Part shown: in pieces, positions 55,127 through 63,777 of the stretch
How the letters are laid out: every line of letters starts with the position of its first letter
Numbering within the stretch: position 1 is the stretch's first letter
Source: Picochlorum sp. 'celeri'
Taxonomy: Eukaryota > Chlorophyta > Trebouxiophyceae
Direction: 5' to 3'
Assembly: GCA_010909725.1 (NCBI GenBank)
Contig: JAACMV010000014.1
Location: forward strand, 868,001-932,000
Length of the DNA stretch: 64,000 bases
The notes under the pieces: model-generated
What the model was told of the DNA's origin: nothing
Database searches by the model: none
The model's input: only the letters and a program-made list of their open reading frames with translations
Program-made: the position numbers and the translations under genes

Positions 55127-56596
55127 TCATCTTTCTTCTATTTGAGGCAAGTTCATAATTTCCGCTACAGCTTCTGCTGCGCTCAAGTGTCCGTTTAAAA
55201 CTTGTGCAACTGCTGTCAATACTGGCAGCTGCACTCTGTATTTCCGTGCCAGTGATACCACGACACCAGCCGTCGGCACACCTTCCGCAACTTGTGACGA
55301 CGATGCTAATATATCCACTAATGCTTCTCCTTTCCCCAGACGAACCCCAACCGATCTATTTCTACTGAGAGAACCATAACATGTCAGCATAATATCTCCC
55401 AGTCCTGACAACCCACTCACAGTCGCAGGTTTTGCTCCCATCTTTTCAGCAAGCCATCGAATTTCCGAGCAACCTTGTGAAATTAACGCCGCCATTGCAT
55501 TATTGCCTAGCTCCAAACCTTCCACGATACCTGCCGCAATAGCAAGGACATTCTTCAGTGCCCCACAAATCTCCACACCAATGACATCTGTGGTAATATT
55601 CACCCTCATCGTCGGAGACGCAAACAAGTTCTGAACCTTTCGACACAATACTTTATCTCTACTCGCTGCGACCAGGCCCGTTGGGCGCTCATCCATAACT
55701 TCCTTGGCAAAAGATGGGCCAGATAAAAAGACCATGGGCTGCTTTCTTCCAAGCGCTGATGGTATCAAGTCAGACATTATTTTTCCAGTACTCACCTCAA
55801 TCCCTTTGCTAACAGAAATAATTGGAAGATCTGGGTCAATATAATCTTTTATACTCTTCAAAAAATCCCTAGAATGCTGCACCGGAACGGCATGAATAGC
55901 ATATTGGGCCCCTTTCAACGCAGCTTCTGCAGACGTTGTCGCAGTCACCTGGTCAGGAAGCCTAAAGTCTGGCAAATATCTAGAATTATAATGTGTATCA
56001 TTGATATCCTTGCACAAGTATGGATCGCGGAGCAAGAGAACAATCTTCATCTGTGGGTGTTGGCGTGCCAAAGCCACCCCAATTGCAGTCCCAAAACTCC
56101 CACCACCAAACACAACCACTTTATCCAACCCTACGTCCCCTGCCGACCTCGCAGCTTCTCGTTCACGCAAATTCTTCGACCACCGCATCAAACGAGCCCA
56201 AGAATTCTTGATCCTTCTCTCCTCCTCTGGAGGATACATGACCAACTCACCCCCTGCAGCAACAGCAGGCATAGCCCTCGCCCGTGAAGCCTCTTTCAGC
56301 TTTTTAATCCTCTCGCGCTTTGTCAAATTTTGCTTCGGGTTCTGCGCACTTCCATCCGATGGCACCACCGTGCAATACTCGTCGCCACCCTCCAAAGACA
56401 CCTCCTCATCCCCAGGTGGGGATGCACTGGCCCTCCCCAGCATACTCACACCATCGTCGCACGCTCTCCATTCCCCATACATTTTACCATCCATATATCT
56501 AGGAATAGTACGCTGCTGCCATCCAGCGCAATGCGATCTCCTCCGACCAGGAGTCCCCAGCGGCAGCACGACTGCGGGTGCATAACACAACACCAT
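55127..56596 (-). CDS. NAD-dependent glycerol-3-phosphate dehydrogenase (GpsA type)
   Basis: The protein has 489 residues and no intron. The NAD loop is VVFGGGSFGTAIGVALARQ (about 160-180). SVSKGIEVSTG, VFLSGPSFAKEV and the catalytic CGALKNVLAIAAGIVEGLEL with NAMAALISQGCSEIRWLAEK place it in the family. It reduces dihydroxyacetone phosphate to glycerol 3-phosphate for lipid synthesis. The first 145 residues are an extension with a basic, Ser/Arg-rich start that may hold a plastid transit peptide, and then a charged coiled part. Palindrome copy 4 lies 282 nt upstream. Confidence 0.9.
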   Translation of the reverse strand: MVLCYAPAVVLPLGTPGRRRSHCAGWQQRTIPRYMDGKMYGEWRACDDGVSMLGRASASPPGDEEVSLEGGDEYCTVVPSDGSAQNPKQNLTKRERIKKLKEASRARAMPAVAAGGELVMYPPEEERRIKNSWARLMRWSKNLREREAARSAGDVGLDKVVVFGGGSFGTAIGVALARQHPQMKIVLLLRDPYLCKDINDTHYNSRYLPDFRLPDQVTATTSAEAALKGAQYAIHAVPVQHSRDFLKSIKDYIDPDLPIISVSKGIEVSTGKIMSDLIPSALGRKQPMVFLSGPSFAKEVMDERPTGLVAASRDKVLCRKVQNLFASPTMRVNITTDVIGVEICGALKNVLAIAAGIVEGLELGNNAMAALISQGCSEIRWLAEKMGAKPATVSGLSGLGDIMLTCYGSLSRNRSVGVRLGKGEALVDILASSSQVAEGVPTAGVVVSLARKYRVQLPVLTAVAQVLNGHLSAAEAVAEIMNLPQIEER

Positions 56597-57053
56597 CCCC
56601 TCTAGCCAGCTGCTGGCGAAAAATTACCCTTTTGTGATATTAAAGTGGACTTTTAATGCAAAATGCGCCTCTTTTTTTATACTATGTGTCTCCGTCGTGA
56701 GTTCCTTCGACAACCAAACGTCCAAATCCTTCAATATCTAGTCATGCGCGCAAAACAACTGCTATGCCTGAGCCTTCCCATAAAATACAACGAATTCATC
56801 ATCATGAGGCCGTATATGGACGCATCGAATGACCATGGGAGCCAAGGCTTACGACAATCCTAGCCAGATCAAAGCCACCTATCAAACGATTCGTTGATAG
56901 GACACAGTAATCTACCAATTTCAACTGACGAACTGTCTCGTTATCCATCATTCAAGGCATGAATAAACTCCCCATCACCACTATTGTGCATTATTTAAAA
57001 ATATACATCACTGCTGTAGCGAAATTCGTTGCCCCTGTGTCTGAAAGGGTCGT
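56597..57053. other. divergent promoter region with recurrent palindrome
   Basis: Upstream region of the glycerol-3-phosphate dehydrogenase (minus) and NUDCD2 (plus) genes. No gene is seen. Palindrome copy 4 is at 56878-56901. Confidence 0.6.
56878..56901. promoter_or_regulatory. recurrent palindrome, copy 4
   Basis: CCTATCAA and TTGATAGG arms (8 bp, perfect) around ACGATTCG. Counted as 6-bp arms the spacer is 12 nt. It lies 153 nt before the NUDCD2 ATG, the same distance as copy 1 from the L1 ATG. Confidence 0.6.
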
Positions 57054-57695
57054 ATGTCAACGACAAGGCATTCGTTTAGACACCAAGGGCAGACTGTGTA
57101 CGAGTGGGATCAAACTCTAAGGTGTGTTACATATATGGTGTTTTTGGATTCTGGTGTGGCTGCGGATATGACGATGGAGAGTCTGTGGACGATTGTCGGA
57201 AACGGTGGGTGGTTGGGCGGGAAATCAGCGTCAGTCGCTCTATACATGACGTTGCTTGGTTGCCTTCTCCATCTAATACATCTATAATTCAAATATAGTG
57301 ACGTGAACGTGTATATCTCTGGTGTACCAGAGGGGGTGACCGGAAAGCAGTTGGATATCGTCATAAAACCGACGAGGGTATCCGTGGGTATCCGTGAGAC
57401 GCCTCCATATTTAGATAAGGAGTTGACTGAGATTGTGAAAGCAGAGGAGTCTCTGTGGACGTTTGATCCTGACACGAGAGAGCTGCATATTCAACTGTGC
57501 AAGGCTGAAGAGGCTCGGGTGTGGGATTGTGTTTTTGTTGGGCATCAGCAAGAGCAGAGCGGGGATCCCGAGGGTGATAAAAAGCGTTTGATGCTTGAGC
57601 GCTTTCAGAGGGATCATCCTGGGTTTGATTTTTCTGGTGCAGAGTTTACAGGGAACGTGCCTGATCCGAGGACGTTTCATCCTGGTAGAGAATGA
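57054..57695 (+). CDS. NUDCD2: NUDCD2-like CS-domain co-chaperone
   Basis: Exons 57054-57121 and 57299-57695 (intron 177 nt, GTGTGT...AATATAG, phase 2) give 154 residues. The p23/CS fold starts YEWDQTLSDVNVYI and continues with LWTFDPDTRELHIQLCKAEE. The C-terminal LERFQRDHPGFDFSGAEFTG is the NUDCD2 signature. It is a small Hsp90 co-chaperone acting on beta-propeller and dynein-pathway proteins. The last four bases overlap the first ATG of the next gene. Confidence 0.88.
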
Positions 57696-59661
57696 TACTG
57701 CAGAGGTATGGGCCGTGCGGGCTGATGCCCTGCATGGTGGGCAGATCTCATACAAGTATTGGGTGTCGCCGAATGTCTGGAATTCAAGGGGATGGGCAGG
57801 CGGCGGTTGTTAGAAGAGGACGGTTTGTGTGTTCTCGTGTTTCACAGAGAGAGGATCATCAGAGCACTGTTGATGAGTATTCTGCGGGAGTAGATGGCGA
57901 ACGTGGTGTGCTGGATGTGACTTGCGTTGGTTTTGGAAGTCGTGGTGTGGATGCATTGAGACGTGTGCACGAGTCTGGGTGCATGCCTAGGAGGACAACA
58001 TCGCTATGGTGCCTTGACACAGATATGAATATGATTGAGGCTGCAAAGGAGTATGCGGATGTTATTCATATGGATTCAAACAAAGGAGGGTTGGTTCCGG
58101 ATGATGTGATGCGAATTATTGGAAGGACTGCGTCGGATGCCGGAGGACAGGGGAATATTGGAAGTGGGGATGGATGCTTGGCATTTGTGATTTCTCCTTC
58201 CACAGGAATCCCTGGAGGGCGTGATTCCTTATTGCATATTACGCAATCGTTTCGTGCGGCAGGGCATTTTACTGTCGCTGCAGTTGTGTCTCCATTTGAC
58301 TTTGAGGGTTCGTTGAAGAAGAAACAGTCGGATGAGTTGGTTGCTGAACTCTCTGCACTAGCACATGTTGTTGTGGTCTTGGATCAGGATGTATTGCTTC
58401 GACAATCATACGGGGATGAGCAGCAATTAACAGTTGCTGAATCAACAGAAATAGCAAATACAGCCCTTGAGCACACTGTGAGATGTGTGGTACAAGCAGT
58501 TCTTGCATCAGAAATGTTGAAGAGCACGCAAGGGGGCCTTATGTGGCATGGAGAAGAGTTGAGACACTTCAAACGGCTCATTTCCCCACCATTACAGAAC
58601 CTTCTCACTGGAAAAGGAGTTGGTGTGTTAGGTAGAGGCCTGGCATCGCTACCCCCAAAGGCTGCTTCTTCAATGGGCCATACATCAGCATTGATGCACC
58701 TTGCATCTGACGCTGTTGCAGGAGCAGCGGAGAGTCCATTCATGGAGGGCGTCGTGGAAAAAGCACGAGGCGTATTATGCTGTCTTCGAATTCCAGATAG
58801 TGCATCCCTCGCAGATGTGTTGGGCACTACTGATGATGTTGAGATGGACAAGGCATACAGGATGGCTGCACAAGCATCTGCTGGGGCTCTGAGAACAATA
58901 ACTGGACGAGGATGCGATGATTTCTTGGTATTTATAGAAAAATATAGACCTGAAAACCCCAGCTCGATTCAAGTTGAAGCTACAATGCTGGTTCTTTGGT
59001 CGAATGATGCTGCTGGTGCACCGAAACCTTCATGGAAATCGTCATGGAATATACCAGTGCATCAAAGCACCAAAAAGCAGGATGCTGGGGACAAGGGGCA
59101 GAAATCGTGGGGCATGCTTTCTGCTATTGCTGGAGGTGATGGTAAAAAAACCAATGTAGCTGCAAAAGAAAAGAAAACGCCATCGCCTCCAGTTGTAAAG
59201 AGACCAGTTGTTGTCAAGCCTTCCCGTGAAGAGAGGGCAGCATCTCGACGCGGACCCCAACAGAATGTAACAGTTGGAGACTATTTGGCAGAATCCTTGA
59301 CCGCACAATCCTTAGATCTTCCACCAGCTGTATGTTGTGTTGTATACAATGTCGAATCATGTTGAGAGTACTACTGACCATCCATTGTCCACATGTTTTG
59401 CAGGCTGCCCGCTGGAGGCAAGAGCATCGATCAGGCAGCATGAAGCAACGCCGCCTCGTTGTCTGGGAAGTCGATGAGGAGGAGGAGTGGGAGTCCGAGA
59501 CACCCAGAAACCCACTGAAAGCGATTCTAGGAGACAAATCTCAACCAAAGCAGAACAAAAAGGTGAATGTCCGTGATAGAGTTGCAGGAATCCTTGCCCA
59601 GGATAGAGATGAAGCATGGGAAGCTCATGTTCGAGACACCATGTCAAATAACAACAATTAA
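57692..59661 (+). CDS. ARC3: ARC3-like FtsZ-related plastid-division protein
   Basis: Exons 57692-59329 and 59404-59661 (intron 74 nt, GTATGT...TTGCAG, phase 0) give 631 residues. An FtsZ-like domain runs from about 78 to 430: LDVTCVGFGSRGVDALRRVH, LAFVISPSTGIPGG, FTVAAVVSPFDFEG and VVVLDQDVLL. The FtsZ GTP loop GGGTGTG is not kept, as in plant ARC3. That protein restricts where the plastid Z-ring forms. The first 70 residues may be a transit peptide. The C-terminal part is Lys-rich, and the MORN repeats of land-plant ARC3 are not seen. ATGs at 57725, 57734 and 57773 are alternative starts that would avoid overlap with NUDCD2. Confidence 0.65.
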
Positions 59662-59674
59662 ACTGTATCTTGAC

Positions 59675-60610
59675 TTATCTTTTTATTACATCTCCATGTA
59701 CATCTACTCGCACCCCAGATGAGGCTTTTTCCATTCCAAGTACCAACACAGACTGCACAGTTTCAACTGCCCTAGGCAAAATATCCTTCTCCACCTGCAT
59801 CTTTTCTTCCTGCCTAAAACCATTCAGCACATGGCTCACCACATCCCGACCTGGCTCGGGTCGACCTATACCAATCTTTACCCTAGCAAATCCATTAGAA
59901 CCTACACAATCTATGATTGACCTCATCCCATTCTGCCCACCATGTCCCCCCTTTGCTCGCAGCCTCACACTCCCTAGATTCGTATCCAAATCATCATACA
60001 GTACAATTAAATTACTCAGGGGAATCTTGTAGTATTCCAGCAGCTTTGAAACCCCTTCCCCAGAATTATTCATAAATGTCATTGGTTTGGCTAGCAGCAC
60101 TTTCCGATCGCATATATACCCACGACCCACATGACAATTCTTCTGCAACCTTTCTAACGAAATCCCATGCGCCTTGGCAATCTCATCCACTGCCATGAAC
60201 CCCACATTATGACGGTGATGTGCATACTTGGGTCCAGGATTCCCAAGACCCACAATCAACCATATACTTCCACCATCATCCACGGATGAGGAATGTATGT
60301 TTCCATGCATCCGAGTACTACCTACAGCATGCTGCTGCGACCGCTGTGTTGAATGAAACAACCCCATCCTGTATTGCTGCCTCCTACAACCTGTGTGTGT
60401 GTAACTCCTTCTACCCACGCACGAACACACTCTCCAGCCTGTATGATACTCTACGCAACCTCTTCTTGATCCTTGATCTGTTCCCAACACGCTCACAAGA
60501 CGATCAATTCCAGCGACAGTCTTGTTGGTACTCTCCCTCCCTTTTCTGCTATACACTGCTCCACTGCTCCACGCGTGAATACGAGACAATGTACCATGCA
60601 AATACTTCAT
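59675..60610 (-). CDS. PTH: peptidyl-tRNA hydrolase, bacterial Pth type, organellar
   Basis: The protein has 311 residues from ATG 60610 and no intron; ATG 60367 would give 230. Pth frees tRNA from peptidyl-tRNA dropped by ribosomes. Active-site residues are seen in LIVGLGNPGPKYAHHRHNVG (Asn and His), KPMTFMNNSGEGVS and DDLDTNLGSVRLRAKGGHGG with QNGMRSI. The extra N-terminal 80 residues are Arg/Ser/Cys-rich with few acids, as in organelle leaders, so I kept the long form. The 3' end is 13 nt from the convergent ARC3-like gene. Confidence 0.88.
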   Translation of the reverse strand: MKYLHGTLSRIHAWSSGAVYSRKGRESTNKTVAGIDRLVSVLGTDQGSRRGCVEYHTGWRVCSCVGRRSYTHTGCRRQQYRMGLFHSTQRSQQHAVGSTRMHGNIHSSSVDDGGSIWLIVGLGNPGPKYAHHRHNVGFMAVDEIAKAHGISLERLQKNCHVGRGYICDRKVLLAKPMTFMNNSGEGVSKLLEYYKIPLSNLIVLYDDLDTNLGSVRLRAKGGHGGQNGMRSIIDCVGSNGFARVKIGIGRPEPGRDVVSHVLNGFRQEEKMQVEKDILPRAVETVQSVLVLGMEKASSGVRVDVHGDVIKR

Positions 60611-60726
60611 ATCCAACCAATATCAGACCATTTCCCCCATTTCCTTGAACATCTACAAAAGAAAAAGAATACATCGTGCCAGAGAAGACATCGAGTTATA
60701 GCAAAAACCAACCCAAGACAATGCAC

Positions 60727-60751
60727 CCCATCACACAAAGCCTTTGATGGG
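60727..60751. promoter_or_regulatory. recurrent palindrome, copy 5
   Basis: CCCATC and GATGGG arms, 13-nt spacer; the CG-containing centre of the other copies is lost. It is 117 nt from the long Pth start (minus) and 83 nt from the ATG of the plastid-type protein (plus). Confidence 0.5.
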
Positions 60752-60833
60752 CCCCTCAATCTCCACCCCACTCTCATCTGGATCAGGTATGAGTTGGCCT
60801 TTTCCGACACATCTAGCACACAGCAAAACCATA

Positions 60834-61606
60834 ATGAATACATCCATCTTTATTGGAACAATAGGATCATCACCATCAGGTGCCATGAGAGTAGCAGGAG
60901 CCTCTCAGAACATCAGGGTATGTCATTGTGGATCAGGGTGGTAGTACTTTGGTCTCTAGTTCTCGCTGATTCGACGGATACGGTGCCTGCGAGCCTTCTG
61001 TTGAACCTCTACTTATATTATTCATCTATTGAGAATACAACAATGCCCTACAAGGTCATGATGGGTTTTGCCATTCGAAATACCGTGCCGCGTGTCGTTC
61101 CGAAAACCCACCCACCCCATCTTGCACCCTTCTTGTGATTCATAGTGCCGTCATGTCCTTTGCAGGGTAGCACCACTGCCACCACCATGAGGTCATCAAA
61201 GCCATATCAGCAGAGAATTCTTGTCCAGCCACACGTGCAGAGCAGGGTGCATGCCATGGATGATGAAGACACCCAGTCACAACAGGGAGGGCTGTTCAAT
61301 GAACAATTCATGGGTGTATTACAGCAGAGTCTTGCCAGACAAGGTGCTGATGCGTTGACAAAAGGACCAGAGTTGGACGAGGAGGAAATGCGAGCGAGTG
61401 CGACGGAGGAGGTTTTGGAGGCGGCGTTGAACCAGAGCAAGCTGTCTCTTCGTATGATGCAGCAGTGGAAGAATCAACTCGAGGCTCAGATTGCTGTACA
61501 AGAGAAGCAAGTGAGCCGCATGGAGTTTGCCTTGAACAAATCTCGTAATGACGCTGCGTATATGCGTTCGTTGAAGCAAATGCTTCACGATTATTCGTCC
61601 GAGTAA
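60834..61606 (+). CDS. unrecognised coiled-coil protein with plastid-type leader
   Basis: Exons 60834-60917 and 61166-61606 (intron 248 nt, GTATGT...TTGCAG, phase 0) give 174 residues. The first 60 or so residues are rich in Ser, Thr, Arg and Gln with no acids until MDDEDTQ, typical of a transit peptide. The mature part is acidic, then forms a helical coiled coil (SLRMMQQWKNQLEAQIAVQE; RMEFALNKSRNDAAYMRSLK). No family is recognised. The shared upstream region with Pth suggests an organellar role, which is only an inference. Confidence 0.6.
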
Positions 61607-61975
61607 TGAGTAGCAAATGCATGTTGGTCTTTTCTAGACAAACGCCCATTGAGCAGAAGAAATCACAAGAACATGGATGATTATTATGATGATGACGCAC
61701 TTGTAGTATTTTTGTAATGAATGGTATCTTGTTTCATATCAGCACCGCATGTGCTTGATAGCCTCATCTACCCACAGTAGTGTAGCACGGAAGAAGAAGA
61801 GAGAATCAAATGTGCTCATGGCATGACTGTTTGCTCGTGACAGTGGGATTTCAGATTCAATTCGTATAAAAAATCATACCATGCCAACCAGAATGATATA
61901 CTGATAAAAATAATCACTATGAGAATACGTGGGCAACGATCGCGAGTGTTTGAGCAAAAATAACGTCAAACAACC
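61607..61975. other. intergenic region
   Basis: Between two plus-strand genes. It is AT-rich at the ends. I see no gene and no dyad of note. Confidence 0.5.
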
Positions 61976-63373
61976 ATGCTGTTGAAGATTCTCAGTTACA
62001 ACGTGAATTCTTTAAAAGCATGCATGCGGCGTCAAGAGCATACAAAACTGAATGATTTTTTAGATTCTTTGGATGCTGATATAGTCTGTTTGCAGGAAAC
62101 AAAGTTGTCCAAAGCAGACGGAGAGTATGTTTCTTGCAGTTTACTTGCACGGGACTCTGGAAAAGATGACGGGGCAAACCGATACGAAGGGTTTCTAAGC
62201 TTTTGTGAGAAGAAACCAGGGTATAGTGGGGTGGCGACATTTGTCAACTCTCGTCGTCTTGTGCCGCATACGGTCGACATTGGGTTGTTTGTACCAGGCT
62301 CCATAGAACATGCACGCCTGTTGCGGCATCTTTCATCCGAGCGACTGGACGAGTTGAATTCAGAGGGGAGGGTTGTGGTGACCCATTTTGACGATTTTGT
62401 ATTATTTAACATCTATGGACCCGCAGTATCATCTGATACACCAGAACGAATGGCGTTTAAGATGGATTTTTACACAGCATTACATGTCAGATGTCAATGT
62501 ATTGCTCAGAGGATTGTCATCGTGGGCGACTTTAATATTGCGCCTCATCCGATCGATTCATCCTTTTATAATCCATGCAACAGTACATCACGTCCAGATC
62601 GACTGTGGATCAAAGAGCTGTTGTCGCCATCCGGGTCGAGCTTTGTGGATTGCTTTCGACTGTTTTGGCCAGACCGCAGGGATGCCTATACTGCATGGAA
62701 CCAAAAGGTGAATGCACGCGACAATAATTATGGCTCGCGAATAGACCTATGTCTAGCAAAGGGGTTTGATGGGGGTGATGTGCGTATAGAAGCATCCGAT
62801 ATATGCCCTGATGTTCTCGGCAGTGACCACTGCCCAGTGTATGTGACCCTGTCAACAACATTGCCTGGTGGCTTCGACACCCCATCGCGTGCGATCCCTA
62901 AAGAAGCGATTCGATTCGTAGTAGGTTCTCAGAGAACTATTTCATCATATTTTACAGCAGGAGTGCCACGTGACGCCCCAACCCATCAGCAACAACAGCC
63001 TTGTCCAAAAAGAGCAAAGAAGCAAGCCAACCTGAGCTCTTTATGCCGTGGCCGAGACACGTCATCATTAGCATCCTCATCATCACCATCACAGATGTGT
63101 AGCTGGTTAGAAGAAGAATACAAAGCGTCTGAAGAATATGCTCGGCAATGTCAAGCAGATGCAGCGCGTGCATGGAAAAGCATTCAGAACGCCATGCCTA
63201 CAGTTCCCACATGCCGCCACGGACTTGAAGCCGCATTAAAAAAAGTCCGAAAAAACTCACAACACAAAGGAAGAATGTTTTATTGCTGCCCGAAAAGCGC
63301 AGGTTCTGGCCCACAGGGCCAGTGCAATTTCTTCCAATGGGTCTCCAATACACTGAAGAATTCCAATGAATGA
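61976..63373 (+). CDS. APE2: APE2, AP endonuclease/3'-phosphodiesterase
   Basis: The protein has 465 residues and no intron. The exonuclease III fold has its catalytic set in LSYNVNSL, VCLQETKLS, FNIYGPA, VIVGDFNIAPHPID and GSDHCPVYV. A PCNA-binding PIP box (QRTISSYF) follows at about 321-328. A GRF zinc finger ends the protein (CRHGLEAALKKVRKNS; RMFYCCPKS; CNFFQW). That combination is specific to APE2, which processes 3' damage and helps ATR-Chk1 signalling in the nucleus. Its stop is 8 nt from the convergent next gene. Confidence 0.93.
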   Translation: MLLKILSYNVNSLKACMRRQEHTKLNDFLDSLDADIVCLQETKLSKADGEYVSCSLLARDSGKDDGANRYEGFLSFCEKKPGYSGVATFVNSRRLVPHTVDIGLFVPGSIEHARLLRHLSSERLDELNSEGRVVVTHFDDFVLFNIYGPAVSSDTPERMAFKMDFYTALHVRCQCIAQRIVIVGDFNIAPHPIDSSFYNPCNSTSRPDRLWIKELLSPSGSSFVDCFRLFWPDRRDAYTAWNQKVNARDNNYGSRIDLCLAKGFDGGDVRIEASDICPDVLGSDHCPVYVTLSTTLPGGFDTPSRAIPKEAIRFVVGSQRTISSYFTAGVPRDAPTHQQQQPCPKRAKKQANLSSLCRGRDTSSLASSSSPSQMCSWLEEEYKASEEYARQCQADAARAWKSIQNAMPTVPTCRHGLEAALKKVRKNSQHKGRMFYCCPKSAGSGPQGQCNFFQWVSNTLKNSNE

Positions 63374-63381
63374 ATCCATCA

Positions 63382-63777
63382 TCATCGTGCCTGTTCTTTT
63401 TCTTTTAATCTCAGTTCTAACAAATCAAATGCAGTCAATTCTCTAGGCACCCCTTTCATATCGGCCACCATGTCCTCATACGCCTTTTTTGATTCCAGAT
63501 ACACTGTCCACACACACTCTTGGCACCCCTTGCCACAACAGTCATGAGGCCCGGGCTCTTGTGGCTCATACAACTTCTCCCCTGTATCCAACACAACATA
63601 CTCCAATCCATTCTCTATGAAGGGCCCAGTCGATTTTGACATCCTAGACATGGGATTATATGGCAGAGCCGTGGATATTGTTGTAGTAGAAAACGACCCT
63701 CGTTGTCTCTGTGAGCAGAGCACAGACCATAGGGTCGACTGCTTTTTCAACACCCAACCAATCCCACGACTCACCAT
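63382..63777 (-). CDS. OXLD1-like protein (oxidoreductase-like domain), mitochondrial
   Basis: The protein has 131 residues from ATG 63777, chosen because its context (GCCATGG) is strong and it begins a mitochondrial-type presequence (MVSRGIGWVLKKQSTLWSVL). ATG 63834 would add 19 residues. The short domain PF09791 is complete: EPGPHDCCGKGCQECVWTVY, then LESKKAYEDM. Its CC-x-x-x-C-x-x-C cysteines may bind a metal. The biochemical role of the family is not established. Confidence 0.85.
   Translation of the reverse strand: MVSRGIGWVLKKQSTLWSVLCSQRQRGSFSTTTISTALPYNPMSRMSKSTGPFIENGLEYVVLDTGEKLYEPQEPGPHDCCGKGCQECVWTVYLESKKAYEDMVADMKGVPRELTAFDLLELRLKEKEQAR

Noticed and set aside
57054..59661. Prokaryote-like operon because of the ATGA overlap
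   Set aside because: Both genes have spliceosomal introns and eukaryotic relatives, so the window is nuclear. Only transcript overlap or co-transcription remains open.
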